NCBI RefSeq assembly: GCF_003952385.1 | Contig: NZ_CP034444.1 | Location: 5,903,001 to 5,967,000, forward strand | From: Mesorhizobium sp. M1D.F.Ca.ET.043.01.1.1 | GTDB taxonomy: Bacteria; Pseudomonadota; Alphaproteobacteria; Rhizobiales; Rhizobiaceae | Reading direction: 5' to 3' | DNA: 64,000 nucleotides | Shown here: one piece after another, positions 25,604 to 35,562 of the stretch | Layout: each line of letters starts with the position of its first letter | Numbering within the stretch: position 1 is the first letter of the stretch | The notes under the pieces: model-generated | Databases searched by the model: none | Told to the model about the DNA's origin: nothing | The model's input: the letters and a program-made list of their open reading frames with translations, nothing else | Position numbers and translations under genes: made by a program

Positions 25604-26782
25604 TCACAATTTCGCCAGCAACTCAGGCGTCGGCCACCCGTCCACCGGAAGGCCAAGCCGCATCTGTTCCTTGCGGATCGCCTCGCGGGTGTTGGTGCCC
25701 AGGATGCCGTCGACGGTGCCGACGTCGTAGCCCTTGGCCTCGAGCTTGGTCTGCAGCGCCTTCATCTGGTCGCCGCTGAGGCCTTGCTCCGGCGTGCGCG
25801 GGTCGAACTGCGGCGCGCCGGCGAGCCGGCTCGCAAGCACCGCCGCGGTGAGCGCGTAGGTGAAGGACTGGTTCCACTCCAGATAGACGTCGAAATTGTC
25901 GTAGGTCAGGAAGGCGGGGCCCTTGCGGCCCATCGGCAAGGCGAGCCCGGCCTTCAGGCCGTTGTCGACCAGCGGCGTGCCGTCCGGATTGGTGACGCCC
26001 CACTGCGCCCATTGCGAGATCGGCAGCTTGTTGGTGCGGCCGGTCTGGTCCCAGGGCATGTCGTCGGGAACGCGCACTTCCTCGACCCAGTGCTGGTCGC
26101 GCTTCCAGCCGCGCGACAGGATTTTGTCGGCCGTGGTCATGATCACATCGGGCGCACTGTTGCGGAGATCGACCTTGCCGTCGCCGTCGCCGTCGACGCC
26201 TCGGGCGAGGTAGTCGGTCGGCAGGATCTGCGTCTGGCCGATCTCGCCTGCCCAGGCGCCCTTGACGTCGACCGGCAGCACGCCGCGGTCAATCAAGGTC
26301 AGCAGCGGCACCAGCTGCGGCCGGAAGAGCTGAGGCCGGCGGCAGTCATGCGAGAGGGTGACCAGCGCGTCCAGCGTATGGAAGTCGCCCTGCACGGCGC
26401 CGAAATCGGTCTCCAGTCCCCAGAATGCCGTAATGACGGCAGGCTGCACGCCGAATTCCTTGTCGGCGCGCGCGAAGACGTCGGCATACTTCTTGAGGTT
26501 GGCCGCGCCCTGCTTCAGCCGGTAGGCCGAGACCATGCGGTTCGAGAATTGGGTGAAGGTCTGGGCGAACACCCCTTGAGCGCGGTCGCGCGCCAGCACC
26601 TTCTCGTCGATGGTGGCATTTTCCAGCGCATCCAGGCCGGCGGCGCCGACGCCGGCTGCCTTGGCTTCCGCTGCCACGCCCTGTTTCCAGGCTTCGAAAT
26701 CGCCGCCGCATTCCTGCGCCGCTACAGGCCAGGCGAAAGCGCCGACCAGCAGCGCCGCCAGGATTTCAACGCGCAATCGCAT
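25604..26782 (-). CDS. Lytic murein transglycosylase, MltB-like (GH103) with peptidoglycan-binding domain
   Basis: 392 residues. Signal peptide MRLRVEILAALLVGAFAWPV ending AAQ near residue 23. SLT_2 domain (about 25-320) with catalytic Glu in FWGLETDFGAVQGDF and AWAGEIGQTQILPTDYL. PG_binding_1 domain at the C terminus (about 330-390; ALQTKLEAKGYDVGTVDGIL). It cleaves the MurNAc-GlcNAc bond with anhydro-ring formation. No lipobox, so a soluble periplasmic enzyme. Start at 26782 chosen for the signal peptide and AAGGGA upstream. Same strand as the GH25 gene. Confidence 0.94.
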   Translation of the reverse strand: MRLRVEILAALLVGAFAWPVAAQECGGDFEAWKQGVAAEAKAAGVGAAGLDALENATIDEKVLARDRAQGVFAQTFTQFSNRMVSAYRLKQGAANLKKYADVFARADKEFGVQPAVITAFWGLETDFGAVQGDFHTLDALVTLSHDCRRPQLFRPQLVPLLTLIDRGVLPVDVKGAWAGEIGQTQILPTDYLARGVDGDGDGKVDLRNSAPDVIMTTADKILSRGWKRDQHWVEEVRVPDDMPWDQTGRTNKLPISQWAQWGVTNPDGTPLVDNGLKAGLALPMGRKGPAFLTYDNFDVYLEWNQSFTYALTAAVLASRLAGAPQFDPRTPEQGLSGDQMKALQTKLEAKGYDVGTVDGILGTNTREAIRKEQMRLGLPVDGWPTPELLAKL

Positions 26783-26855
26783 CGCTTCCCTTTCGAGACC
26801 GGCGCATGATCCGCTGCCCGGCGCAGACAGGACCATGCGTAGATTTCAAAATTCA

Positions 26856-26893
26856 GGAGCGCCGTTCGGCACCCCGGTGGGGTGCGCCGCTCC
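26856..26893 (-). terminator. Hairpin terminator after the GH25 gene
   Basis: Inner stem GCACCCC-GGT-GGGGTGC (26869-26885) inside an outer GGAGCG/CGCTCC stem. On the minus strand it is followed by a T-rich stretch. It separates the GH25 gene from the MltB-like gene. Confidence 0.6.
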
Positions 26894-26956
26894 GCATCAC
26901 CAGCGGTTGCATATATCGCCGCCCGCCGTGTCGAAAAGCAGGCACGGGGGCCGATG

Positions 26957-27748
26957 TCAACGGGTGTTCTGCCGCAGCCACTTGTTCCAGGCGGCTTCCG
27001 AGCCGTTGAAAACGTTGATGTCGGACTTGCCGGTCATGCCGGGCACGATGCCGGTGCCGGTGTATTGCCAGAAGGTGAAAGGATGGCTGCCATACTTCTG
27101 GCGCGGATGGCCGGCGACCGAGCGCAGCCAGTAAGGATAGCCGCGGAACGTCGCCAGCCCGTTGTCGTCGAAGAAGTCGAGCGAGGTGTAGATGATCGGC
27201 TTCTTGCCGTAATGGCGCTCGACGATTTCGAGGAAGGTGCTCATTTCGCTGCGCACGGTCGCGGGGTCGGGGCGCAGCCTGCAGGTCGGCGATTTCGGGT
27301 TCCATTCCATGTCGAGCACTGGGGGCATCGCCGACGGGTCCCTCGGGACATTGGCGATGAACCAGCGCGCCTGGGTGGCGGCCGGCGTGCAGAAATAGAA
27401 GAAATGATAGGCCGCGCGCGGGATTCCGGCGGCCTTGGTGCGCGACCAGTGCTCATTGAAATAGTCATCGAAACGGTCGCCGCCCTCGGTCGCCTTGATG
27501 AAGGCGAAGGAGATGCCGCTGGCCTTGGCCGCCGGCCAATCGACCGAGGTCTGGTATTTGGAGACGTCGGTGCCGTGGATGGCATAGCTCCAGGGCGCGC
27601 CGCTATCCCATTCATGCGGCTTGGAATCCTCGAAACGGGGCGCGCGCACCGCGACCGTCGGCGCTGACGGCGACAGCGGCGAAAGATCCTCGACGGTCGA
27701 GCAGGCGCCCAACAGCGTAAGCATCAGGATGGCCGCAAGACGGCGCAT
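26957..27748 (-). CDS. Glycoside hydrolase family 25 lysozyme-like lipoprotein
   Basis: 263 residues. The N terminus MRRLAAILMLTLLGAC is a lipoprotein signal with lipobox LGAC (Cys16). The GH25 domain covers about residues 50-250: GTDVSKYQTSVDWPAAKASG with the conserved Asp, FAFIKATEGGDRFDDYFNEHW, YHFFYF, and DMEW with the catalytic Asp/Glu pair. Such muramidases cut MurNAc-GlcNAc linkages. Lipid anchoring and its position next to another lytic enzyme point to endogenous wall remodelling. Confidence 0.94.
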   Translation of the reverse strand: MRRLAAILMLTLLGACSTVEDLSPLSPSAPTVAVRAPRFEDSKPHEWDSGAPWSYAIHGTDVSKYQTSVDWPAAKASGISFAFIKATEGGDRFDDYFNEHWSRTKAAGIPRAAYHFFYFCTPAATQARWFIANVPRDPSAMPPVLDMEWNPKSPTCRLRPDPATVRSEMSTFLEIVERHYGKKPIIYTSLDFFDDNGLATFRGYPYWLRSVAGHPRQKYGSHPFTFWQYTGTGIVPGMTGKSDINVFNGSEAAWNKWLRQNTR

Positions 27749-27861
27749 GATATCCCCCGAGCCGGGATCAGCCGGCCGCTGATGGGTCCTTCACTGATGG
27801 TGGTCGCTTACGCAGGCCCCCTTCGGACAGCCACCCCACAGGGCCGCCCGCTCTTCACACA

Positions 27862-27902
27862 AGTCGTTGTCCCAAAGCAAGCTTGGCACTTTTGGGCGAC
27901 AT
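27862..27902. repeat. Mesorhizobium-type intergenic palindrome, copy B
   Basis: Begins AGTCGTTGTCCCAAAGCAAG and ends TTTTGGGCGACAT. Same unit as copies at 20029 (opposite orientation), 37961 and 59149, with the most diverged middle (GCAAGCTTGGC instead of CCGCTGCAC). Confidence 0.75.
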
Positions 27903-28029
27903 CCCTCCGTGATCGCCGAACATGGTTGATAATCCATTGACGGCGATCGACATCAGACATGATTTTGCGGAAGCAATGGCGGCAAATCGATGACATAAAG
28001 CGAGCCGGAAATCCAAAGGGTGGGGAAAA

Positions 28030-29418
28030 ATGCGAGCTGTCGTGAGGTTCATCAAATGGCTGCTGGGCCTCGTGGTGCTGGCGGCGGTCGCGCTCTTCGC
28101 CTGGCTTTACCTTGCGCCGCCCGAGCTGATCCGTGTCGGCTCCGGCTATTCGGCCAAGATCGTCTGCTCCAACGTCTTCATCGCCGGCCGCGACCCGAAT
28201 GAAGTGCTGGCCGTCGACGTGCAGGCGCCAGGCCACCCGCTGCTCAAGCTGATGAAGGTATCCGTCGACAAGGAAAGGGGACTTGTTTCGGCGGGCCTGC
28301 TTTGGGTTCTGGGCAAGAGCGTCGCCGTCGAGCGCGACGGTGTCGGCTGCGCATCGGTTCCGGATGGCGACACCGGAACGGCGCGGCAGACCATCCTGCG
28401 CGCGGCACCGCCCGCTGCGGCGGCGCTGCCGGACGCGCTCTGGCCCGACGGCGAGCGGGTGGATGCTTCGCAGAACCCCGAGGCTTCGAAGGTCGTCGAC
28501 GATGCCGCCATGGCCGGGGCCGGCATGCGCGCGATCGTCGTGGTGAAGAACGGCCGCATCGTCGCGGAGCGCTACGGCGACGGCTTTTCGGCCAAGACGC
28601 CGCTGCTCGGCTGGTCGATGACCAAGACGGTGAATGCCGCGATCGTCGGCACGCTGGTGAAGGACGGCAAGATGGTGCTCGACAGCAAGGGCCTGTTCGC
28701 GCCGTGGAAGGCCGACGGCCGGGCGGCGATCACCCTTGCCGACATGATGGCGATGTCGAGCGGGCTGGAATTCAACGAGGACTACGGCGACGTCGCCGAC
28801 GTGACGCGCATGCTCTATCTCGAGCCGGACATGGCGGGCTTTGCCAACGGCAAGCCGCTCACCGGCGAGGTAGGCAAGGTGTTTTCCTATTCGAGCGGCA
28901 CGGCCGTCATGCTGTCGCGCCTGTGGCAGGACGCGGTTGGCGACAAGGCGAAGGCGCTGGCGTGGCCGCGCACGGCGCTGTTCGAGCCGCTCGGCATGAA
29001 GAGCGCCGTGCTCGAGACCGACGAACAGGGCACTTTCGTCGGCTCGTCCTATCTCTATGCCACGGCGCATGACTGGGCGCGCTTCGGCCAATTCCTGCTG
29101 CAGGGCGGCGTCTGGAACGGCGCGCAGATCCTGCCGGCCAGCTTCGTCGACTGGATGAGGCAGCCCGCGCCGGCCTCGAAAGTCTACGGCAAAGGCCAGG
29201 TCTGGATCGAGGGGCCGGGCGATGAAGAAAGTCCCGGCGCGGGCGCCGCCGCCGGCCTGCCCAAGGACACCTATTGGATGGAGGGCCATGACGGCCAGAT
29301 CGTGGCCATCATCCCGTCGGAGCAACTGGTCGTGGTGCGGCTCGGACTGACGCCGGCCAAGCTCAATTATCGACCGCAGACCATGGTGGCTGCGCTGGTG
29401 AAAGCCTTACACCAGTAG
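28030..29418 (+). CDS. Serine hydrolase, beta-lactamase/class C (AmpC-EstB) family
   Basis: 462 residues. The N-terminal membrane anchor (about 10-32, GLVVLAAVALFAWLYLAPPE-like) is followed by a short spacer and a beta-lactamase-related domain (about 140-460). Active-site SxxK is SMTK in LLGWSMTKTVNAA and the Tyr motif is YSSG in GKVFSYSSGTAV; HDGQ near the C terminus takes the KTG position, as in many family esterases. Possible activities: esterase, DD-peptidase or amidase; family membership does not decide. Convergent with btaB. Confidence 0.9.
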   Translation: MRAVVRFIKWLLGLVVLAAVALFAWLYLAPPELIRVGSGYSAKIVCSNVFIAGRDPNEVLAVDVQAPGHPLLKLMKVSVDKERGLVSAGLLWVLGKSVAVERDGVGCASVPDGDTGTARQTILRAAPPAAAALPDALWPDGERVDASQNPEASKVVDDAAMAGAGMRAIVVVKNGRIVAERYGDGFSAKTPLLGWSMTKTVNAAIVGTLVKDGKMVLDSKGLFAPWKADGRAAITLADMMAMSSGLEFNEDYGDVADVTRMLYLEPDMAGFANGKPLTGEVGKVFSYSSGTAVMLSRLWQDAVGDKAKALAWPRTALFEPLGMKSAVLETDEQGTFVGSSYLYATAHDWARFGQFLLQGGVWNGAQILPASFVDWMRQPAPASKVYGKGQVWIEGPGDEESPGAGAAAGLPKDTYWMEGHDGQIVAIIPSEQLVVVRLGLTPAKLNYRPQTMVAALVKALHQ

Positions 29419-29424
29419 CGCCGC

Positions 29425-30090
29425 CTATTTCGGAGCGGCGATCACCGCCAGCCAGGCATAGCCGCGATAAAGCGTTCTGAAACGGAAGGTTGCGCCGGTT
29501 CGCTCGGCCACCGATTCAAGGACGTCGCGCAGCGAGGCGCGCGGCTCGACATGGAATTTCCGCAGCCAGCCGCGCAGCAGGGCGCGGAACCAGCGCGGCA
29601 GGCCTTCCTGCTGGCCGAAATCGACGACATGCAGCGAGCCGCCGGGAGCAAGCGAAGCTAGCGCCGCCGAAACCGTCTTTTCCCAGCCGGGGATCATCGA
29701 CAGCGAATAGGAGACGAAGACACGGTCGAAGCGCTCGACACCGAAAAGCGCCTTGGCGTCGAAGTCGGTAGCGTCGCCGCGCGCGAGGCTGACGCGAGCC
29801 GCGAGACCTTCGCGGGCCATCGCGGCGTCCGCCGTCTCCAGCATCTCGGCCGAGATATCGAGGCCGAAGAAGCGTGCGTTGGGATAGCGGCGGGCGGCAA
29901 GCACGATGTTGCGGCCGGTGCCGCAACCGAGCTCGAGCCCGCTGCCGCCTTGCGGCACGTCGAGCCCTGCGATTAGCCGGTCGCGGCCGAGCAGGTAGTA
30001 TTTGCGGGTGAGATCATAAATGTGGCGCTGCCAACGATAGACGCCGTCCATCAGTTCGGCATGGCTGGCCGGCAGATCCGTCGTGCTCAT
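29425..30090 (-). CDS. btaB: BtaB-like methyltransferase for betaine lipid (DGTS) synthesis
   Basis: 221 residues; class I SAM methyltransferase with motif LELGCGTGRNIVLAA and GLDISAEMLETA. It starts MSTTDLPASHAELMDGVYRW and contains YDLTRKYYLLGRDRLI, as in BtaB proteins. BtaB trimethylates diacylglyceryl-homoserine to diacylglyceryl-trimethylhomoserine, a phosphorus-free membrane lipid made under phosphate limitation in rhizobia. Its ATG overlaps the btaA stop by four bases (30087-30090), so the pair is coupled. The identification rests on pairing with btaA. Confidence 0.92.
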   Translation of the reverse strand: MSTTDLPASHAELMDGVYRWQRHIYDLTRKYYLLGRDRLIAGLDVPQGGSGLELGCGTGRNIVLAARRYPNARFFGLDISAEMLETADAAMAREGLAARVSLARGDATDFDAKALFGVERFDRVFVSYSLSMIPGWEKTVSAALASLAPGGSLHVVDFGQQEGLPRWFRALLRGWLRKFHVEPRASLRDVLESVAERTGATFRFRTLYRGYAWLAVIAAPK

Positions 30091-31334
30091 ACGGCGCGCT
30101 TCACATAGAGGTGGAAGCCGCCATAGATGGCCGAACGGTCCCTGGCCGAGAATTCGCGCGAGGCCTCGTTGTCGTAGTGCCACTGATCGAGCAAGGAGTT
30201 GGAGACGCGGCCCGGCAGCAGGCTGGGTTCGGCCGCGGTGCGGAAGATCACGCGCGCGCCGACCGAGGCCGTGCGGGTGATCTCGGTCCACAGTGCGTTG
30301 AGCAGATCATCGGTCATCCAGTCCTGCGCATCGAGCAGGACGAAGCGGTCGACCGAGCCCGCGTCCTTGCCGGCGAGGAACTTGATCAGATTGGCATGAT
30401 GGATGGCGACGCGATCGATGTTGGCGCGGATCGCCTTGTAATTGCCCTGCTCGAGGTAGGCAGGGAGCGCGGCCTCGCCGGGCTCCGGGTAGCGGCGCGC
30501 AAAGGCCTGCCAGGCGAAATAGTTGTTCTTCAGCGGGAAATCACAGGCGAGCTTTTCCAGCCGCGCCTTCAAGACGCTCGCCATCGAGCCGTCGCCGGAG
30601 GTGATCAGCGAGTCGTACTGCGCCGGCGGGATGCCGAGACCAAACAGCGAAGCCTTGCGCGACGTCGCCCAGCGCAGCAGCTTCCTGTCGAAGACCGGCG
30701 CCAGCTCCTCGTTGAAGAAGCGGCGCTGTTCGCCGATATTCTCGGCCTTCATGATGCCGGCCGGATCGACACCGAACAACTTGCCGACGCGATGGCCCAT
30801 GGCGATGAAAAGGCCAAGCAGGCCGGTCTGATAGAAGTTGCGGTCGAAGACCGAGATGCGGCGCCGGCCGCGCCAGTTCCTGCGCTCCCAATAGTGGCGG
30901 CTCACCGGATCGAGATGCGGCGCGATGAAGCGGTCGTAGGCTTCCGAATTGTGGCTGGTGTCGGCGGCGCCGAAGAAACGGAACAGGTCGCCCTGCGAGG
31001 GCAGATGGCGAACCGCTTCCAGCTTCATGCGGTTCAGCGCGACGTGCGCGGCGTTGAGGTCGACGGCATCGATCCGGGCCGGCGAGCGCGTCAGGTAAGC
31101 CAGAATGTTGCAGCCGCCTGACGCGATTGTGACGATCCGATGCCCGGCGCCGAGCTGCATGGCCTCCATGTCGACATCGGGGTCTTCCCAGATCTGCGGA
31201 TAGACGAGGCCGGAGAACAGGAAGGCGAAAAGCCGCTCGGAAATGCCGTCCTTCGACAGTGCGCGGTTCTGATAGACCGCTTTTCCAACTTCCTTGCCAC
31301 GGCGATAAACGAGTTCTCCCGAAACATCCGACAT
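30087..31334 (-). CDS. btaA: BtaA: SAM:diacylglycerol 3-amino-3-carboxypropyltransferase (DUF3419)
   Basis: 415 residues from ATG 31334, which matches the family N terminus; ATG 31385 would add 17 residues and neither has a strong ribosome site. Recognised by FSGLVYPQIWEDPDVDMEAM, ASGGCNILAYL (SAM-binding), VDLNAAHVALNRMKLEA and LDAQDWMTDDLLNALW. It transfers the aminocarboxypropyl group of SAM to diacylglycerol to give diacylglyceryl-homoserine, the first step of betaine lipid synthesis. Expected to be PhoB-controlled; I did not see a convincing Pho box in the short upstream region. Confidence 0.94.
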   Translation of the reverse strand: MSDVSGELVYRRGKEVGKAVYQNRALSKDGISERLFAFLFSGLVYPQIWEDPDVDMEAMQLGAGHRIVTIASGGCNILAYLTRSPARIDAVDLNAAHVALNRMKLEAVRHLPSQGDLFRFFGAADTSHNSEAYDRFIAPHLDPVSRHYWERRNWRGRRRISVFDRNFYQTGLLGLFIAMGHRVGKLFGVDPAGIMKAENIGEQRRFFNEELAPVFDRKLLRWATSRKASLFGLGIPPAQYDSLITSGDGSMASVLKARLEKLACDFPLKNNYFAWQAFARRYPEPGEAALPAYLEQGNYKAIRANIDRVAIHHANLIKFLAGKDAGSVDRFVLLDAQDWMTDDLLNALWTEITRTASVGARVIFRTAAEPSLLPGRVSNSLLDQWHYDNEASREFSARDRSAIYGGFHLYVKRAV

Positions 31335-31417
31335 GGCAAGGTGATTCCCCGTTTGCGTTGGCGCAAGCGGGTAGCGCAGCGTCATGACAGGCAGGTGACA
31401 GGCTGTTGACGTTAAGT

Positions 31418-34400
31418 TTACGCCTTGCCGAACCCGCCAGGCGTCGGCGTGACGACGACGACGGCCTCGCCGGCATCGAGCGTCGTCTGGTCACAGGCCT
31501 TGAGCACGTCGACCGATCCATCGTTGCGCCTGACCTTGGTCGAACCCGCCTCGCCATCGCCGCCGCCTTCGAGACCCCGCGGCGGCCGGTTGCGGTGCGA
31601 GGAGAGGATGGCGCACTCCATCTTCTCCAGGAAACGGATGGTGCGCTTGGTGCCGTCGCCGGCGTTCCACTTGCCCTTGCCGCCGGAGCCCTCGCGGATG
31701 TGGAAGTCTTCCAGCACGACAGGGAAGCGCAATTCCAGCACCTCCGGATCGGTGAGCCGCGAATTGGTCATGTGCGTATGGACGCCGGAAGTGCCGGCAA
31801 AGCCGCGGCCAGAATTCATCCGGCCGGCCGGCGAGCCGGAGCAGATCGTCTCATAATACTGGTATTGCTTGTTGCCGAAGGTGAGGTTGTTCATCGTGCC
31901 TTGCGCGTTCGCCATCGCGCCCATGGCTCCGAACAGCGCGTTAGTGACATGCTGCGAGGTCTCGACATTGCCGGCCACGACCGCGGCCGGGTAGGCGGGC
32001 TTCAGCATGCAGCCGTCGGGAATGACGATGTCGATCGGTCGCAGACATCCGGCATTCATCGGGATCATGTCCTCGACCATGACGCGGAATGCATAGAGCA
32101 CGGCCGCTCGCGCCACCGGCTCCGGCGCGTTGAAATTGTTCTTCTCGACCTTCGAGGTGCCGGTGAAATCGACCGTCGCCTGGCGCTTTTCCCGGTTGAC
32201 CGTGATCTTCACCTTGATCACCTGACCGGTGTCGGTGGGGTACTCGTATTCCGAAGCGTCTGGCAGCCGTTCCAGCACGCGGCGCACGCTTTCGGCGGCG
32301 TTGTCCTGGACATGGCCCATATAGGCCTCGACGACATCGAGGCCGAAATGCGCGACCATCTTGCGCAACTCCGCCACGCCCTTTTCGTTGGCGGCGATCT
32401 GCGCCTTGAGGTCGGCGATGTTCTGCGCGGGATTGCGGGCAGGGTAGGGATGGTCGGTCAGGAGCACCTCGAGCTCCATCTCGCGGAAGCGGCCGCGATC
32501 GACGATGCGGAAATTGTCGAACAGCACGCCTTCCTCGTCGACGGTGGTGGCCAAAGGCGTCATCGAGCCGGGCGCCGTGCCGCCGACATCGGCATGGTGC
32601 CCGCGCGAGGCTGCCCAGAACAGGATTTCCTTGCGCGCGTCATCGAACACGGGCGTCACCACGGTGATGTCGGGCAAATGCGTGCCGCCATTGTAAGGCG
32701 CGTTGAGCGCGAAGACGTCGCCCGGATGGATATCGCCCGAATTCAGCCGGATGACGGTATCGACCGAGCGATCCATCGATCCGAGATGCACCGGCATGTG
32801 CGGCGCGTTGGCGACCAGCGCGCCGTGGCGGTCGAACACCGCGCAGGAAAAGTCCAGCCGTTCCTTGATGTTGACGGAATAGGCGGTGTTCTGCAACGTC
32901 ACGCCCATCTGCTCCGCGATCGACATGAAAAGGTTGTTGAAGACCTCCAGCATCACCGGATCGGCCTCGGTGCCGAGCGCCGCCTGCCGGCGTTTTTTCT
33001 CGATGCGGCGCAGGAGCACATGGTTGAGGGCCGTGATCTCGGCCTGCCAGCCCGGTTCGACGACGATGGTCTGGTTCGGCTCGATGACGAGGGCGGGACC
33101 CGCCACTTTATGGCCGGGCTTCAAATCCTCGCGCCGGAAGATACCGGCATCGCGCCAGGCGCCGTCGGCGAAGAATTGCCGGGTCTGCCAGGGGCTTGCC
33201 GCCTTGTCTTCGCGGCTTGATTCACTTTCGTCGCGCGCAGCCGTTCCGACATCGCTGCCTTCGACGCCAACCGCCTCGATGATCATCGGCTTGTTTTCGT
33301 AGACGAAGCCGAACTGGGCCTTGTGGGCGGCCTCGAAATCGCTTCTGGCGCGGAAAATCGAGCCATGCTCGAAATTCACCGGCAAAGTCGTGTCGGTGCC
33401 GTCATAGCGGATCTGCAGGACCGGTCTCGAGGTGATTGCGGCTTCCGCAATGCCTTGCGCGGCAAGGTCGGCGACGACGCTTTGGCGCAAAGCCGCAATC
33501 AGTTCTTCGATCGAGGAACGGGACTCTTCGGCCAGCGGCTTCAATAGCGCCTTTTGGCGCGAGGCGAAAACCGTCGACAGTCCGATGCCGTAAGCCGAAA
33601 GCAGACCCGAGAAGGGATGGATGAGCACCGCTTCCATGCCGAGCGCATCCGCGACCAGGCAGGCATGCTGGCCGCCGGCGCCGCCGAAGCAGTTCAAGAG
33701 ATATTCGGTGACATCGTAGCCGCGCTGCACCGAGATCTTCTTGATGGCGTTGGCCATGTTTTCGACGGCGATGGTGACGAAGCCCTCGGCCACCGCTTCA
33801 GGCGAGCGTCCATCGCCGATCTCGGCAGCGAGCGCGGCGAATTTTTCGCGCACGGTGCCGGCGTCGAGCGGCTGGTCCTGGCCGGGACCAAAGATCGCCG
33901 GGAAGACATCGGGCTGCAGCTTGCCGAGCGTCACATTGGCGTCGGTGACGGCGAGCGGCCCGCCGCGCCTGTAGGCGGCGGGGCCGGGATTGGCGCCGGC
34001 CGAGTCCGGGCCGACGCGGAAACGACCGGCCTCGTAATGCAGGATCGACCCGCCGCCGGCCGCCACGGTGTGGATGCGCATCATCGGCGCGCGGATGCGC
34101 ACGCCGGCGACTTCGGTATCGAAGGCGCGCTCATAGTCGCCGTCATAATGCGCGACGTCGGTCGAGGTGCCGCCCATGTCGAAGCCGATGACCTTGTCGA
34201 AACCGGCGAGCTTCGCCGTCTCGACCATGCCGACGACGCCGCCGGCCGGACCCGACAGCAGCGCATCCTTGCCCTGGAACATGTCGGCGGCGGTCAGCCC
34301 GCCCGACGACATCATGAACATCAGGCGAGGGCCGGCACCCAGCTCGCCCGCCACCTTCCGCACATAGCGCGACAGGATCGGCGACAGATAGGCGTCGACA

Positions 34401-35044
34401 ACCGTGGTGTCGCCGCGACCAACCAGCTTGATGAGCGGCGAGACCTCATGGCTGACCGAGATCTGGCTGAAGCCGATCTTGCGGCAGACCTTGGCCACCG
34501 CTTTTTCGTGGTCCGGATATTTCCAGGCATGCATGAAGACGACGGCGACCGCGTCGATGCCGTCGGCCTTGGCCTGCTCTATCGCCGGGCGGCAGGCGGC
34601 GATGTCGAGCAGCCGTTCGACGCGGCCGTCGGCGCGCACGCGCTCATCGATCTCGATCACGCGCTCGTAGAGTTGTTCCGGAAGGACGATTTCCTTGGCA
34701 AAGATATCCGGACGCGCCTGATAGGCGATGCGCAGCGCGTCGCGAAAGCCCTTGGTGATGAGCAGGAGCACCCGGTCGCCCTTCCGCTCGAGCAGCGCAT
34801 TTGTGGCGACCGTGGTGCCCATTTTTATGTCGCCGATCCGGTCGGTGGGAATGGTCGCGCCGGTTTTCAGTCCAAGCAGATCACGGATGCCCTGGATGGC
34901 AGCATCGGCATAAACCTCGGGGTTCTCCGACAACAGCTTTCGGGGATGCAACTGCCCTTGCGGATCACGGCCGATGATGTCGGTGAACGTCCCGCCCCGG
35001 TCGATCCAGAAATCCCATTTCTTGTTCACCGCGGCTGCCGTCAT
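31418..35044 (-). CDS. 5-oxoprolinase / hydantoinase (HyuA-HyuB fusion)
   Basis: 1208 residues, the normal length for ATP-dependent 5-oxoprolinases. The HyuA half (about 1-690) begins [19 protein letters not shown], the ASKHA-type phosphate motif, and has [13 protein letters not shown] and SGPAGGVVG. The HyuB half (about 710-1208) contains [40 protein letters not shown] and [16 protein letters not shown]. It opens 5-oxoproline (pyroglutamate) to glutamate with ATP; hydantoin-like substrates are possible. Single gene, no transporter next to it. Confidence 0.94.
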   Translation of the reverse strand: MTAAAVNKKWDFWIDRGGTFTDIIGRDPQGQLHPRKLLSENPEVYADAAIQGIRDLLGLKTGATIPTDRIGDIKMGTTVATNALLERKGDRVLLLITKGFRDALRIAYQARPDIFAKEIVLPEQLYERVIEIDERVRADGRVERLLDIAACRPAIEQAKADGIDAVAVVFMHAWKYPDHEKAVAKVCRKIGFSQISVSHEVSPLIKLVGRGDTTVVDAYLSPILSRYVRKVAGELGAGPRLMFMMSSGGLTAADMFQGKDALLSGPAGGVVGMVETAKLAGFDKVIGFDMGGTSTDVAHYDGDYERAFDTEVAGVRIRAPMMRIHTVAAGGGSILHYEAGRFRVGPDSAGANPGPAAYRRGGPLAVTDANVTLGKLQPDVFPAIFGPGQDQPLDAGTVREKFAALAAEIGDGRSPEAVAEGFVTIAVENMANAIKKISVQRGYDVTEYLLNCFGGAGGQHACLVADALGMEAVLIHPFSGLLSAYGIGLSTVFASRQKALLKPLAEESRSSIEELIAALRQSVVADLAAQGIAEAAITSRPVLQIRYDGTDTTLPVNFEHGSIFRARSDFEAAHKAQFGFVYENKPMIIEAVGVEGSDVGTAARDESESSREDKAASPWQTRQFFADGAWRDAGIFRREDLKPGHKVAGPALVIEPNQTIVVEPGWQAEITALNHVLLRRIEKKRRQAALGTEADPVMLEVFNNLFMSIAEQMGVTLQNTAYSVNIKERLDFSCAVFDRHGALVANAPHMPVHLGSMDRSVDTVIRLNSGDIHPGDVFALNAPYNGGTHLPDITVVTPVFDDARKEILFWAASRGHHADVGGTAPGSMTPLATTVDEEGVLFDNFRIVDRGRFREMELEVLLTDHPYPARNPAQNIADLKAQIAANEKGVAELRKMVAHFGLDVVEAYMGHVQDNAAESVRRVLERLPDASEYEYPTDTGQVIKVKITVNREKRQATVDFTGTSKVEKNNFNAPEPVARAAVLYAFRVMVEDMIPMNAGCLRPIDIVIPDGCMLKPAYPAAVVAGNVETSQHVTNALFGAMGAMANAQGTMNNLTFGNKQYQYYETICSGSPAGRMNSGRGFAGTSGVHTHMTNSRLTDPEVLELRFPVVLEDFHIREGSGGKGKWNAGDGTKRTIRFLEKMECAILSSHRNRPPRGLEGGGDGEAGSTKVRRNDGSVDVLKACDQTTLDAGEAVVVVTPTPGGFGKA

Positions 35045-35218
35045 TCTGCCTATCCAATCTGTACGAGCGTGTGCTCAGTTAGTTCGCCGTTTCGGCCGCG
35101 GCAATCACAAGTTGATGTTACATTTGGAAACGCAACGTTATGAAACCTGTGAGGCGCCCGATGCATTTCCCTTGCGGCCGTTCACCGAAACGTGAACGCT
35201 TGCTGAAGGAGAGATACC

Positions 35219-35425
35219 ATGAAGAAGCTCATTCTGGCGTCTGTTTCGGCGCTCGCCCTGCTGGGGGTCGCGGCTTGCAGCGACAGCGGCACCGGCACAG
35301 ACAACACGACCACCCAGAGCACCAACCCGCCGGCCAACGAGCAGCCGATGAAGCCAGCTACGCCTGACGCATCGAAGCCTGCTGAACCGGCTCCGGCAAC
35401 ACCTCCTGCTGCGCCCGCGCAGTAG
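35219..35425 (+). CDS. Small proline/alanine/threonine-rich lipoprotein
   Basis: 68 residues. Lipoprotein signal MKKLILASVSALALLGVAAC with lipobox VAAC (Cys20). The mature part (about 48 residues) is low complexity, rich in Thr, Asn, Pro and Ala, and has no fold I can recognise. A strong GGAGAGA ribosome site and an excellent terminator mark it as a real monocistronic gene. An inverted repeat GTTCAC-N6-GTGAAC at 35180-35197 just upstream could be an operator. The role is unknown; probably anchored to an envelope membrane. Confidence 0.85.
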   Translation: MKKLILASVSALALLGVAACSDSGTGTDNTTTQSTNPPANEQPMKPATPDASKPAEPAPATPPAAPAQ

Positions 35426-35445
35426 AACTCAATCCAATGAAATCG

Positions 35446-35479
35446 GGAAGGCCGGCCTTGCGCCGGCCTTCCTTTTTTT
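35446..35479 (+). terminator. Strong Rho-independent terminator of the small lipoprotein gene
   Basis: Perfect 11-bp stem GGAAGGCCGGC / GCCGGCCTTCC with a five-base loop followed by seven T. Confidence 0.93.
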
Positions 35480-35562
35480 GGCGGAACTGCCGTCCACAGC
35501 CGTTTGACCTGCGGCATCGTCCCGGCTTGATAGCGGTGCCCGGTTCGCACTAAGAAGCCGGC

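Noticed and set aside
31406..33220. A 604-residue plus-strand frame opposite the 5-oxoprolinase
   Set aside because: Shadow of the minus-strand gene: repetitive Arg/Asp/His-rich composition, no motifs.
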